Origin: an uncultured Oscillibacter sp.
Lineage (GTDB): Bacteria > Bacillota > Clostridia > Oscillospirales > Oscillospiraceae
Length of the DNA stretch: 52,917 nucleotides
Assembly (NCBI RefSeq): GCF_900544955.1
Contig: NZ_UQXD01000013.1
Coordinates: 1-52,917, forward strand
Direction of reading: 5' to 3'
The position numbers were made by a program, and so were the translations under genes. Shown one piece after another: positions 7,556 to 14,575 of this stretch (the stretch's first letter is position 1; each line of letters opens with the position of its first letter). Under the pieces are notes generated by a model. It saw only the letters and a list, made by a program, of their open reading frames with translations, searched no databases and had not been told where the DNA came from.

Positions 7556-8804
7556 CGTGATGGTGCACGAGACCGATCTGGCGGTCATCGGCGGCGGCCC
7601 GGCCGGATTGGGCGCCGCCATCCGGGCCAAGGAGCAGGGCGTGAAAAACGTGCTGCTGATCGAGCGGGCGGAGGAGCTGGGCGGCGTGCTGCCCCAGTGC
7701 ATCCACAATGGCTTTGGCCTGCACTATTTCAAGGAGGCCCTCACCGGGCCGGCCTATACCTACAAGATGCTGCAGGACGCCCAGCGGGCGGGGGTGGATT
7801 TCATGACCAAGACCATGGCCATCCGGGTGGACCGGGAGAACCGGATCACCGCCCTGAGCCACAGCAAGCTCCTGGAGATCCGGCCCAAGGCCACCGTGCT
7901 GTGCATGGGCTGCCGGGAGCGCTCCTTCGGGGCGCTGCGGATTCCCGGCACCCGCCCCGCCGGAATCTACACCGCCGGCACGGCCCAGCGGCTGATTAAC
8001 ATCGAGGGCAGGCTGCCCGGCAGGCGGGTGGTGATTCTGGGCTCCGGCGACATCGGCATGATCATGGCCCGGCGGCTGACCCTGGAGGGCGCGAAGGTGC
8101 TGGCGGTGGTGGAGATCATGCCCTTCATCGGCGGCCTGATCCGCAACGAGGTGCAGTGCCTGCGGGACTTCAACATCCCGGTGTACGTCAGCCACACCAT
8201 CAAGGAGGTGCGGGGCACCGACCGGGTGGAGAAGATCGTCATCACCCGGGTGGACCAGAACCGCCGGTACATCCCCGGCACGGAGGTCACCTTCGACGCC
8301 GACACCCTGCTGATCTCCGCCGGACTGATTCCGGAGAATGAGCTGTCCAGAATGGCGGGCATCGCCATGAACCCCATCACGGGCGGGCCCGTGGTGGACA
8401 ACCTCTGGCAGACCAGCACCCCGGGCTTCTTCGCCGGCGGCAATGTGGTCCACGTCCACGACCTTGCGGACTACGCCTCGGAGTCCGCCGGCATGGCGGC
8501 CGTCAACGCCGCCCGGTACATCGACGGGGACCGGAGCCCGGATTTGAACATCACGGTGCGGGCCGGAGAGAACATCCGCTACGTGGTGCCCAACAAGATC
8601 AGCAAGCAGCAGGAGACGGTCAGCTTCTACATGCGGGTCACCTGGCCGCTGGCCGACGCCACGGTGCATATCGGAGACATCTATCACCGGCATTTCCAGT
8701 TCGCGCGGCCCAGCGAGCAGATTCGGATTGACCTCCCCACCGCGGACCTGGCGGGGGTGCAGGGGACGCTGGTGGTAAGCTGTGAAGGAGAGAGGGCGGT
8801 ATGA
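7548..8804 (+). CDS. FAD/NAD(P)-dependent oxidoreductase, partner of the GlpA-like enzyme
   Basis: A 418-residue protein with two nucleotide-binding folds. One is for FAD at the N-terminus (LAVIGGGPAGLGAAIRAKEQG). The second, near residues 160-185, is for NAD(P) (VVILGSGDIGMIMARRL). A CMGCRE motif (C-x2-C) sits before the second fold, and the FAGGNVVHVHDLADYASES stretch closes the FAD site. The architecture matches the opine-oxidase/sarcosine-oxidase-alpha type that accompanies GlpA-like dehydrogenases. The ATG at 7548 is 8 nt after GGGAGG; an in-frame ATG at 7524 has no good ribosome site. I expect it to pass electrons between the FAD/[2Fe-2S] enzyme and NAD. Confidence 0.87.
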   Translation: MSNVMVHETDLAVIGGGPAGLGAAIRAKEQGVKNVLLIERAEELGGVLPQCIHNGFGLHYFKEALTGPAYTYKMLQDAQRAGVDFMTKTMAIRVDRENRITALSHSKLLEIRPKATVLCMGCRERSFGALRIPGTRPAGIYTAGTAQRLINIEGRLPGRRVVILGSGDIGMIMARRLTLEGAKVLAVVEIMPFIGGLIRNEVQCLRDFNIPVYVSHTIKEVRGTDRVEKIVITRVDQNRRYIPGTEVTFDADTLLISAGLIPENELSRMAGIAMNPITGGPVVDNLWQTSTPGFFAGGNVVHVHDLADYASESAGMAAVNAARYIDGDRSPDLNITVRAGENIRYVVPNKISKQQETVSFYMRVTWPLADATVHIGDIYHRHFQFARPSEQIRIDLPTADLAGVQGTLVVSCEGERAV

Positions 8805-9175
8805 TGAAGACCAGAGAAGTGATTTGCGTGGAGTGCCCGCTTGCGTGCAAGATCCAGGTGACCATGGAGGACGACGGCCGGATTGTCCGGATCGAGAACA
8901 ACCGCTGCAAGCGGGGGGCCGCGTATGCGGCCCAGGAGGTGACCAATCCGGTCCGGGTGCTGACCAGCACCGTCTCCATCGTCACGGAGGACCAGGAGCA
9001 CCCCATGCTCCCCGTGCAGACCAGCGACGCCATTCCGAAGAAGCTGCTGCTGGAGGCCATGGGGGTCATCGCAAAGACCACGGTGCAGGCGCCGGTGCGG
9101 TACGGCCAGGTGCTGATTCCCAATCTGCTGGGGACCGGCGTGGACGTGGTCAGCACGGCGGAAGTGAACCATTGA
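8801..9175 (+). CDS. DUF1667 family cysteine-cluster protein
   Basis: A 124-residue soluble protein that overlaps the previous gene by ATGA. Its N-terminus has Cys9, Cys12, Cys16 and Cys36 (C-x2-C-x3-C-x19-C), the same spacing type as the [4Fe-4S] motif at the start of molybdopterin oxidoreductases, but with no Mo domain after it. DUF1667 proteins commonly follow GlpA/GlpB-like oxidoreductase genes. I infer a third, electron-transferring subunit with an Fe-S cluster. Whether the cysteines bind Fe-S or zinc is not known from sequence. The C-terminal half (VRYGQVLIPNLLGTGVDVV) is typical of the family. Confidence 0.82.
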   Translation: MMKTREVICVECPLACKIQVTMEDDGRIVRIENNRCKRGAAYAAQEVTNPVRVLTSTVSIVTEDQEHPMLPVQTSDAIPKKLLLEAMGVIAKTTVQAPVRYGQVLIPNLLGTGVDVVSTAEVNH

Positions 9176-9198
9176 CGGATTGCTGAAAGGAGCTTTTT

Positions 9199-9996
9199 AT
9201 GTACTATATTGACGCGCATGCGCATTTGACGGACCTCTCCATCTCCGGTTTGAAGGAGATGGCGCTCCACAACATCGGGGGAATCGTCTCCCCGGTCCAT
9301 CTGGGCACGTTCAAGCCGGTGAGCCGGGATACGGTGGTGGACATGTGGGACGTCCAGGTGGAAAAGCAGCTGGGCCGGGCCAGGCAGAACCTCATCGACG
9401 CCTGGGCGATGATCGGCATCAGCATGGTTTCCACCCCCAGGGACGGCCTGGAGGACCTGCTGGCCCTGCTGCCCGGCTACCTGGCCCGGCCGGAGGTGGT
9501 GGCCGTGGGCGAAGTGGGCTTTGAGCCCGGCTCCAGGACCAACAGCGACCCCGCCTATCAGCAGATGCTGCTGGAGCGGCAGGCGGACATCGTGCGGGAG
9601 GCCGGCGTCGTCATCGACATCCACGTGCCCAATCCCCCGGACCGGAAGATCGAGGCCACGAAGCGCTCCCTGGAGATCTGCCGGGAGCGGGGCGTGGAGA
9701 TGTCCAAGGTGGTGATTGACCACTGCACGGAGGCCAATATCGACCTGGTGCTGGAGGCGGGCGCCCATGCGGCGATCTCCGTGCAGCCCTGGCGGGTGAT
9801 GACGCCGGAGAACACCGCGGAGCTGATTTTGAAGGGGTACAGCGAGCGGGTGATGGTGGACAGCGACAGCTCCGATCTGATCTCCGATCCCCTGGCGGTG
9901 GCGAAGGTGGCCTTTGCCCTGCGGACCCGGGGCGCCGACGAGGCGCTGATCGAGAAGGTCTGCTGCACGAACTGCCGGGCCGCCTACGGTATCTGA
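9199..9996 (+). CDS. TatD-like metal-dependent hydrolase
   Basis: A 265-residue TIM-barrel hydrolase of the amidohydrolase/TatD group. Visible metal-site elements are YIDAHAHL (HxH at residues 7 and 9), VGEVGFEPG with a glutamate, DIHVPNP, the VVIDHCTEAN histidine and MVDSDSSD with the late aspartate. Length fits the TatD family (about 260). It lies 23 bp after the DUF1667 gene with an AAAGGAG site, and a terminator follows, so it closes the operon. TatD itself is a nuclease, but members in catabolic operons often act on small molecules. Here a lactonase or amidase role in the imported compound's pathway is plausible but unproven. Confidence 0.82.
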   Translation: MYYIDAHAHLTDLSISGLKEMALHNIGGIVSPVHLGTFKPVSRDTVVDMWDVQVEKQLGRARQNLIDAWAMIGISMVSTPRDGLEDLLALLPGYLARPEVVAVGEVGFEPGSRTNSDPAYQQMLLERQADIVREAGVVIDIHVPNPPDRKIEATKRSLEICRERGVEMSKVVIDHCTEANIDLVLEAGAHAAISVQPWRVMTPENTAELILKGYSERVMVDSDSSDLISDPLAVAKVAFALRTRGADEALIEKVCCTNCRAAYGI

Positions 9997-10009
9997 ATAT
10001 CCTGCCGTG

Positions 10010-10044
10010 AAATTTATGCTGCCGGTTCCGGCAGCATAAATTTT
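10010..10044 (+). terminator. Terminator after the TRAP/oxidoreductase operon
   Basis: A 16-bp perfect inverted repeat (arms 10010-10025 and 10028-10043, containing TTTATGCTGCCGG) ends in TTTT. It separates the catabolic genes from the GntR gene. Confidence 0.8.
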
Positions 10045-10048
10045 GTCC

Positions 10049-10076
10049 TTGTCCTTCTGGGAATTTGTGCTATAGT
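10049..10076 (+). promoter_or_regulatory. Candidate promoter of the GntR gene
   Basis: TTGTCC (10049-10054) and TATAGT (10071-10076) have a 16-bp spacer, about 31 bp before the gene start. The CTATAGTATAG sequence here is short and repetitive; no copy of the CTTG-CTAG-CAAG dyad is seen. Confidence 0.5.
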
Positions 10077-10107
10077 ATAGTCATCACGTTTGAATCAGAG
10101 GAAATGT

Positions 10108-10785
10108 ATGGGAAAATATGGAATATCTAGCTATACCTCGGAGGACATCTACCAGCTTTTGAAGGGAGAGATTTTGTCGCTCCACCTGCTGCCGGGACAG
10201 AGGATCAGCGAGAATGAATTGGCCCAGCGGTTCAACAGCTCCCGCACCCCGGTCCACAGCGCGTTTATGCGGCTGAAGAGCGACGGCCTGGTCAACATCT
10301 TTCCGCAGAAGGGCTCCTATGTCTCCCTGATTGACCGGGAGGGCATTCAGCAGATCATCTTTCTGCGGGTGCAGCTGGAGCGGGCGATCTATAAAGAGGC
10401 GGCCAACACGTGGACGGCGGATTTCCTGCGGGACCTGGACGAGAATTTGGAACAGCAGCAGCGGGAGGTGGACAGGGGCCCCTCTGCCAATGACTTTTTT
10501 ATGATCAGCAACCAGTACCACAAGCTGTACTACGCCTTTACCGAGAAGGAGAAGCTCTGGCACAACATGGAGGCCATGCAGTCCGATTACATCCGCTACC
10601 GGAAGCTGACGTACTCCATCCCGGGGCACTGCGCGCTGAAGCTGGAGCAGCACCGGCTGCTGCGCCGGCTGGTGGAGGAGCGGGACATGGAGGGGATCGA
10701 GCAGTTTGTCCCCGACCATATCAGCGGCGAAATGGAGTCCCTCCAGCAGCAGTCGGAGGATTTTCTCGATTTTTTTGTGGAGTGA
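10108..10785 (+). CDS. Transcriptional regulator, GntR family, FCD (FadR) type
   Basis: A 225-residue DNA-binding regulator. The N-terminal winged helix covers residues 8-72 (EDIYQLLKGEILSLHLLPG, ISENELAQRFNSSRTPVHSA, then the wing VNIFPQKGSYVS). The C-terminal FCD ligand domain has an all-alpha pattern with acidic and His residues (NQYHKLYYAF, LEQHRLLRRL, then VPDHISGEM) fitting the metal-linked carboxylate pocket known in this family. The ATG at 10108 follows AGAGGA; a TTG at 10090 in frame has no ribosome site. It is transcribed from its own promoter after the TRAP/oxidoreductase operon. I infer that it controls that operon in response to the imported acid. Confidence 0.9.
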   Translation: MGKYGISSYTSEDIYQLLKGEILSLHLLPGQRISENELAQRFNSSRTPVHSAFMRLKSDGLVNIFPQKGSYVSLIDREGIQQIIFLRVQLERAIYKEAANTWTADFLRDLDENLEQQQREVDRGPSANDFFMISNQYHKLYYAFTEKEKLWHNMEAMQSDYIRYRKLTYSIPGHCALKLEQHRLLRRLVEERDMEGIEQFVPDHISGEMESLQQQSEDFLDFFVE

Positions 10786-10796
10786 CCGTTTTCCTA

Positions 10797-10837
10797 TAAA
10801 AAAAGTCCGTTGCAGAGATCTGCAACGGACTTTTTTG
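10797..10837. terminator. Bidirectional terminator between gntR and gdhA
   Basis: An 11-bp stem (arms 10805-10815 and 10820-10830, GTCCGTTGCAG and its complement) is flanked by an A-run on one side and a T-run on the other. It can end both the GntR transcript and the converging gdhA transcript. Confidence 0.92.
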
Positions 10838-10873
10838 GGTTCCAAACCCGGTAGAGTCAACGGAAGCCGGCGC

Positions 10874-12223
10874 TCACACCAGCCCCTGGGCCAGCATGGC
10901 GTCCACCACCTTCTTGAAGCCGGCGACGTTGGCGCCCACCACCAGGTCGCCGTCCGCGCCGCACTCCACGGAGGCGTCGTAGGCGTTGTGGAAGATGTTC
11001 ACCATGATCTCCCGCAGCTTGGCGTCCACCTCGTCGAAGGTCCAGCCGTAGCGCATGCTGTTCTGGCTCATCTCCAGGGCGCTGGTGGCCACGCCGCCGG
11101 CGTTGGCCGCCTTGGCAGGGGCGAACAGGAGGCCCGCCTGCTGGAACACCTGGATGGCCTCGGGGGTGGAGGGCATGTTGGCGCCCTCCGCCACGGCGAC
11201 GGCGCCGCCCGCGACGATGTTCTTGGCGGCCGCCTCGTCGATCTCATTCTGGGTGGCGCAGGGGAGGGCGATGTCGCAGGGGATGGTCCAGATACCGCGG
11301 AAGCCCTCGGTGTAGGTGCTGCCGGGGACCCGGTCGGCGTACTCCTGGATGCGGCCCCGGTGGCCCAGCTTGATGTCCTTGACCACGTCCAGCCGGATGC
11401 CGTTGGGATCGTGGATATAGCCGTTGGAGTCGCTGAGGGCCACCACCTTGCCGCCCAGGGCCGTGGCCTTTTCCGTGGCGAAGATGGCCACGTTGCCGGA
11501 GCCGGAGATGACCACGGTCTTCCCGGCGAAGCTCTCGTTTTTCATGCACTTGAGCATTTCCTCGGTCAGGTAGCACAGGCCGTAGCCGGTGGCCTCGGTG
11601 CGGGCCAGGGAGCCGCCGTAGGTCAGGCCCTTGCCGGTGAGGACGCCGGCCTCGTGGGCGTTGCGCAGGCGGCGGTACTGGCCGAACAGGTAGCCGATCT
11701 CCCGGGCGCCCACGCCGATGTCCCCGGCGGGGACGTCGGTGAACTGGCCGATGTGGCGGTACAGCTCCGTCATGAAGCTCTGGCAGAAGCGCATCACCTC
11801 GTTGTCGCTCTTGCCCTTGGGGTCGAAGTCACTGCCGCCCTTGCCGCCGCCGATGGGCAGTCCGGTGAGGCTGTTCTTCAGAATCTGCTCAAAGCCCAGG
11901 AACTTCAGGATGGACAGGTTCACGGACGGATGGAACCGCAGGCCGCCCTTGTACGGGCCGATGGCGGAGTTGAACTGGACCCGGTAGCCCCGGTTCACCT
12001 GGACCTTGCCCTGGTCGTCCATCCAGGGGACCCGGAAGGAGACGACGCGCTCCGGCTCCACGAAGGACTCGATGACGCCGCCCGCCTCGTACTCGGGGTG
12101 CTTCTCCACGATCCGGTCCAGGCTCTCCAGAACCTCCAACACGGCCTGGTGAAACTCTTTCTGGTCGGGGTCCCGGGTGACGACCTGATGGTAGACGCGC
12201 TGCAGGTACTCACTTTTCAACAT
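10874..12223 (-). CDS. gdhA: NADP-type glutamate dehydrogenase
   Basis: A 449-residue hexameric (class I) glutamate dehydrogenase, which forms glutamate from 2-oxoglutarate and ammonium. Visible motifs are GPYKGGLRFHPSVNLS with a substrate lysine, the catalytic PIGGGKGGSDFDPKGKS, DVPAGDIGVGAREIG, and the coenzyme fold VVISGSGNVAIFATEKA. The length fits bacterial GdhA. The start ATG at 12223 has a purine-rich AAAGGGG site. It faces the GntR gene and shares its terminator. Together with the aconitase-IDH operon at 16.1-19.6 kb it links the oxidative TCA branch to ammonium assimilation. Its promoter is not clear to me. Confidence 0.96.
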   Translation of the reverse strand: MLKSEYLQRVYHQVVTRDPDQKEFHQAVLEVLESLDRIVEKHPEYEAGGVIESFVEPERVVSFRVPWMDDQGKVQVNRGYRVQFNSAIGPYKGGLRFHPSVNLSILKFLGFEQILKNSLTGLPIGGGKGGSDFDPKGKSDNEVMRFCQSFMTELYRHIGQFTDVPAGDIGVGAREIGYLFGQYRRLRNAHEAGVLTGKGLTYGGSLARTEATGYGLCYLTEEMLKCMKNESFAGKTVVISGSGNVAIFATEKATALGGKVVALSDSNGYIHDPNGIRLDVVKDIKLGHRGRIQEYADRVPGSTYTEGFRGIWTIPCDIALPCATQNEIDEAAAKNIVAGGAVAVAEGANMPSTPEAIQVFQQAGLLFAPAKAANAGGVATSALEMSQNSMRYGWTFDEVDAKLREIMVNIFHNAYDASVECGADGDLVVGANVAGFKKVVDAMLAQGLV

Positions 12224-12370
12224 AATTGTGTGCCCCTTTTCTTTCCTTTTCGAGTTTAACGCGATAAATTTTCCTACCTACTTAGGATAACGAACTTGCG
12301 GGAATTTGTACAGAATACAATATCACCAAAATCTCTTGGAAAAATACGGCGAAATGCTGGTATTCCGAAC

Positions 12371-12418
12371 AAAAAACCGGCCAAATCGACACTTCACGGA
12401 CGATTTGGCCGGTTTTTG
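12371..12418 (-). terminator. Terminator after the TIGR04255-family gene
   Basis: A 17-bp stem (arms at 12372-12388 and 12401-12417, with CCGGCCAAATCG) ends on the minus strand in a run of T. The rest of the 213-bp gap 12224-12436 holds the gdhA leader; I see no small gene in it. Confidence 0.88.
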
Positions 12419-12436
12419 ATTGCGATTTCCGCTCCC

Positions 12437-13228
12437 TCAGTCCGGCTGCATGGCGCTGCGGAGCCGGTCGGTGACGGCGCCCTCGAACAGGCGGGTGCCG
12501 TGGGCGTGGAGGGTCTCCAGCCCGGCGGCGGACAGGGTGCAGGGCACGTTGCCGCTCATGGACAGGTCCATGTCGAAAATATACTTCACCTCCGGGTCCT
12601 CGGGGATGTTGGGGCCGGGCTTCAGGCGGCCGGGGCCGGCGTGGATCTTGGCCTGGCAGCTGGAGTCCAGCTTGAGCACCAGGTCGCAGCCGCAGTTGAG
12701 GACGTTCTCCTCCACGGCGTCCGGCTCCTGGAGGGGGCCGGTGTAGGCCGGGGCGATCAGCTCCGCCCAGGGCGTTCCCTCCAGCCCCAGCTTGGCCCGG
12801 GAGAAGAGGTTCAGGTACCGCAGGCCCACCCGCTGGAAGTAGGCGGGCTGGTAGAGGCGGATGAAGGCGGCCAGGGGCTTGTCCAGATGGTTGGCAAAGG
12901 TCTCCCACCCGGGATAGCGGAGGGTGGACAGGGCGATGAAGTCCCGGGTCAGGTTCAGCTTCCAGCGCCCGTCGGCGGAGAGGAAGGTGTAGTTGGAGAT
13001 GGGGGGCTGCTGCTCCACCTGGGGGTTGGGCCCGCCCAGACCGGTGACCTTGGGGGGCACGGTGTCCTGGCGGCGGGCGTACTGGGGGAAGTCCTCCCGG
13101 ATGGCCTCCTGAAAGTCGGCGGGCTCCGTGGTGTTGATGGAGAGGATGGTGGGAAAGCGCAGCTGGCAGATGACCTCATGCACCGGGGCGTTTTGATAGA
13201 GGCTTCTGGAATGATCGGAAAACAGCAT
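12437..13228 (-). CDS. TIGR04255 family protein of unknown function
   Basis: A 263-residue soluble protein. The N-terminal pattern (YQNAPVHEVICQLRFPTIL, then a DFQEAIREDFPQY segment) and the mid part (YFQRVGLRYLNLF) match what I know of the TIGR04255 family, whose biochemical role is not established. The ATG at 13228 is 10 nt after AAAGGAG; the frame is open further upstream to a TTG at 13291, but that overlaps the promoter. It is a single-gene unit with its own promoter (13263-13291) and terminator. TIGR04255 proteins sometimes sit near defence or toxin-like genes, but nothing of that sort is adjacent here. Confidence 0.8.
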   Translation of the reverse strand: MLFSDHSRSLYQNAPVHEVICQLRFPTILSINTTEPADFQEAIREDFPQYARRQDTVPPKVTGLGGPNPQVEQQPPISNYTFLSADGRWKLNLTRDFIALSTLRYPGWETFANHLDKPLAAFIRLYQPAYFQRVGLRYLNLFSRAKLGLEGTPWAELIAPAYTGPLQEPDAVEENVLNCGCDLVLKLDSSCQAKIHAGPGRLKPGPNIPEDPEVKYIFDMDLSMSGNVPCTLSAAGLETLHAHGTRLFEGAVTDRLRSAMQPD

Positions 13229-13262
13229 GGTTTCAATGCTCCTTTGTCTGAAGGATACTGCT

Positions 13263-13291
13263 ATTGTAGCCCCGGACGTGCAAAAAGTCAA
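13263..13291 (-). promoter_or_regulatory. Promoter of the TIGR04255-family gene
   Basis: On the minus strand, TTGACT (13291-13286) and TACAAT (13268-13263) have a 17-bp spacer. The promoter begins directly at the 3' end of the SleB-type gene. Confidence 0.7.
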
Positions 13292-14074
13292 TCAGAGGTA
13301 GAAGCGGTGGCAGCCGATGGTGGTGAAATAGGGCCGGTTGGCGTTGATCCAGACGCCCTGGGAGAGGGCGGGGGCGTAAAAATACAGCGCGTCCGCCACG
13401 GTCTCCTCCCCGTCCAGCACCCGCTTGGCCGCCTCCACGGACTGGGCGGCGGGGGTGTTGTACACGGTGCCGTTGTCCACCGGCTCGAACTGGGTGGCGT
13501 AGGACTGGTCAAAGACGACGGCGGGGATGGTGTCCGGGAACTCGTCGCTGGCCACCCGGTTTAAAACCACGTTGCCCACGGCGATCTGGCCCTCCATGGG
13601 CTCGCCCCGGCTCTCGGCGCTGATGATCCGGGAGAGCCAGTACAGCTCCACCGCGTCGTAGTCCGCGCCGGCGGAGGTCACCGCCGCGCCGTCCAGATAG
13701 GGGTCCCATACCGCCGCGCCCCCCAGCAGGTTGGCTACCAGCCGCAGCGGCACGTAGGTCCGGCCGTCCGACACGTAGACCAGGCCCGGGTAGGCCATGC
13801 CGTCCAGGGTCACGGTGCCCGCCGCCGGGCTCGCCGTCAGACGGCGCTCGCCGGACTGGGCTACCGCCTGGGCGGAGGCGCTGTCCCAGTGCAGCTCCCA
13901 GCCGCCCAGGGTGTCCAGCAGGCTGCGCAGGGGGACGTATGTAACGCCCTGGTCCAGGTGGGCGGCGCCCGGCAGGAGGTCCCCGTCCACCTGGACCGGA
14001 ACCGTCCTGGCCGCCTGGGCCGTCGCGGAGAGGGTGGCGGCGGCCAGCAGACCGCACAGAAGTGTTCGTTTCAT
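13292..14074 (-). CDS. Secreted cell-wall hydrolase, SleB type, with copper amine oxidase-like N-terminal domain
   Basis: A 260-residue exported protein. A Sec signal peptide (MKRTLLCGLLAAATLSATAQA) is followed by two stalk-like units with TYVPLRSLLDTLGG and TYVPLRLVANLLGG, typical of the copper amine oxidase N-terminal-like repeat found in clostridial surface proteins. Residues ~165-260 are a SleB/Hydrolase_2 domain: RIISAESRGEPMEGQIAVGN with the catalytic glutamate, NRVASDEFPDTI, then ALSQGVWINANRPYFTTIG. This lytic-transglycosylase-like fold acts on spore cortex or vegetative peptidoglycan. The ATG at 14074 follows AAGGAAG. Whether it acts in germination or in growing cells cannot be told from the sequence. 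Confidence 0.88.
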   Translation of the reverse strand: MKRTLLCGLLAAATLSATAQAARTVPVQVDGDLLPGAAHLDQGVTYVPLRSLLDTLGGWELHWDSASAQAVAQSGERRLTASPAAGTVTLDGMAYPGLVYVSDGRTYVPLRLVANLLGGAAVWDPYLDGAAVTSAGADYDAVELYWLSRIISAESRGEPMEGQIAVGNVVLNRVASDEFPDTIPAVVFDQSYATQFEPVDNGTVYNTPAAQSVEAAKRVLDGEETVADALYFYAPALSQGVWINANRPYFTTIGCHRFYL

Positions 14075-14110
14075 GGTGTTTCTTCCTTTCTGTGGTGTAG
14101 ATGCTATTCC

Positions 14111-14140
14111 AGCATACAAAAAACCAGGGAGAGGAAGCAA
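14111..14140 (-). promoter_or_regulatory. Candidate promoter of the SleB-type gene
   Basis: On the minus strand, TTGCTT (14140-14135) and TATGCT (14116-14111) have an 18-bp spacer, about 37 bp before the start codon. The match is moderate. Confidence 0.4.
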
Positions 14141-14190
14141 CCCTCAAAACCTGCCAGGGCAGGAAACCCCTGGCTCCGCCAAAATCTGGG

Positions 14191-14219
14191 TTGACAATAT
14201 CGTAAGACGATATTATACT
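14191..14219 (+). promoter_or_regulatory. Promoter of the first padR operon
   Basis: Consensus TTGACA (14191-14196) and TATACT (14214-14219) have a 17-bp spacer. The spacer is filled by an inverted repeat that should bind the regulator. Confidence 0.85.
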
Positions 14220-14247
14220 GAGGACAGAGGATATCGCGTTTCGATAT
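14197..14247. promoter_or_regulatory. Two PadR operator candidates, ATATCG-N5-CGATAT
   Basis: Site 1 (14197-14213) has arms ATATCG and CGATAT with 5 bp between, and lies inside the promoter spacer. Site 2 (14231-14247) has the same arms and spacing and lies after the transcription start. Their centres are 34 bp apart. The same element occurs at the promoter of the second padR operon (31478-31494), which supports a real operator rather than a chance dyad. Confidence 0.75.
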
Positions 14248-14260
14248 TGGAGGTGGCCGG

Positions 14261-14575
14261 ATGGCGAGGGAACCGCTGAAAGTCCTGACGGAGAGCATGT
14301 TTTATGTGCTGCTGAGTCTGCTGCGCCGGGAGCGCTGCGGCACGGAGATCGTCCAGTATGTGGACGACACCACGGCGGGCCGGGTGGCCCTGGGGCCGGG
14401 GACGCTGTACACCATCCTGGCAAAATTTGAAGAGGAGGGCCTCATCCGGGAGACGGCGGTGGAGGGGCGGAAGCGGACCTACGCCATCACGGACCGGGGC
14501 CGGGGGCTGTACCGGCAGGAGTTGAGCCGCCTACGGCTGTGCGTGGCGGACGGAGAACGGGAGGCGCTGTTATGA
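14261..14575 (+). CDS. Transcriptional regulator, PadR family
   Basis: A 104-residue winged-helix protein. It shows the PadR pattern: LTESMFYVLLSLLRRERCGTEI, ALGPGTLYTILAKFEEEGLI, then the wing RKRTYAITDRGRGLY. The ATG at 14261 follows TTGGAGG. The stop overlaps the start of a DUF2812 membrane-protein gene by ATGA. This regulator-plus-membrane-protein pairing is common in Firmicutes. Two ATATCG-N5-CGATAT dyads at its own promoter suggest autoregulation. The inducing ligand is not known; many PadR regulators respond to amphipathic drugs or cell-envelope stress. Confidence 0.92.
   Translation: MAREPLKVLTESMFYVLLSLLRRERCGTEIVQYVDDTTAGRVALGPGTLYTILAKFEEEGLIRETAVEGRKRTYAITDRGRGLYRQELSRLRLCVADGEREALL

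Noticed and set aside
10706..12259. A 517-codon open frame on the plus strand
   Set aside because: Antisense to gdhA, whose catalytic motifs are all intact.
12437..13228. Part of a defence island
   Set aside because: TIGR04255 proteins can occur near defence genes, but neighbours here are gdhA and a SleB hydrolase.
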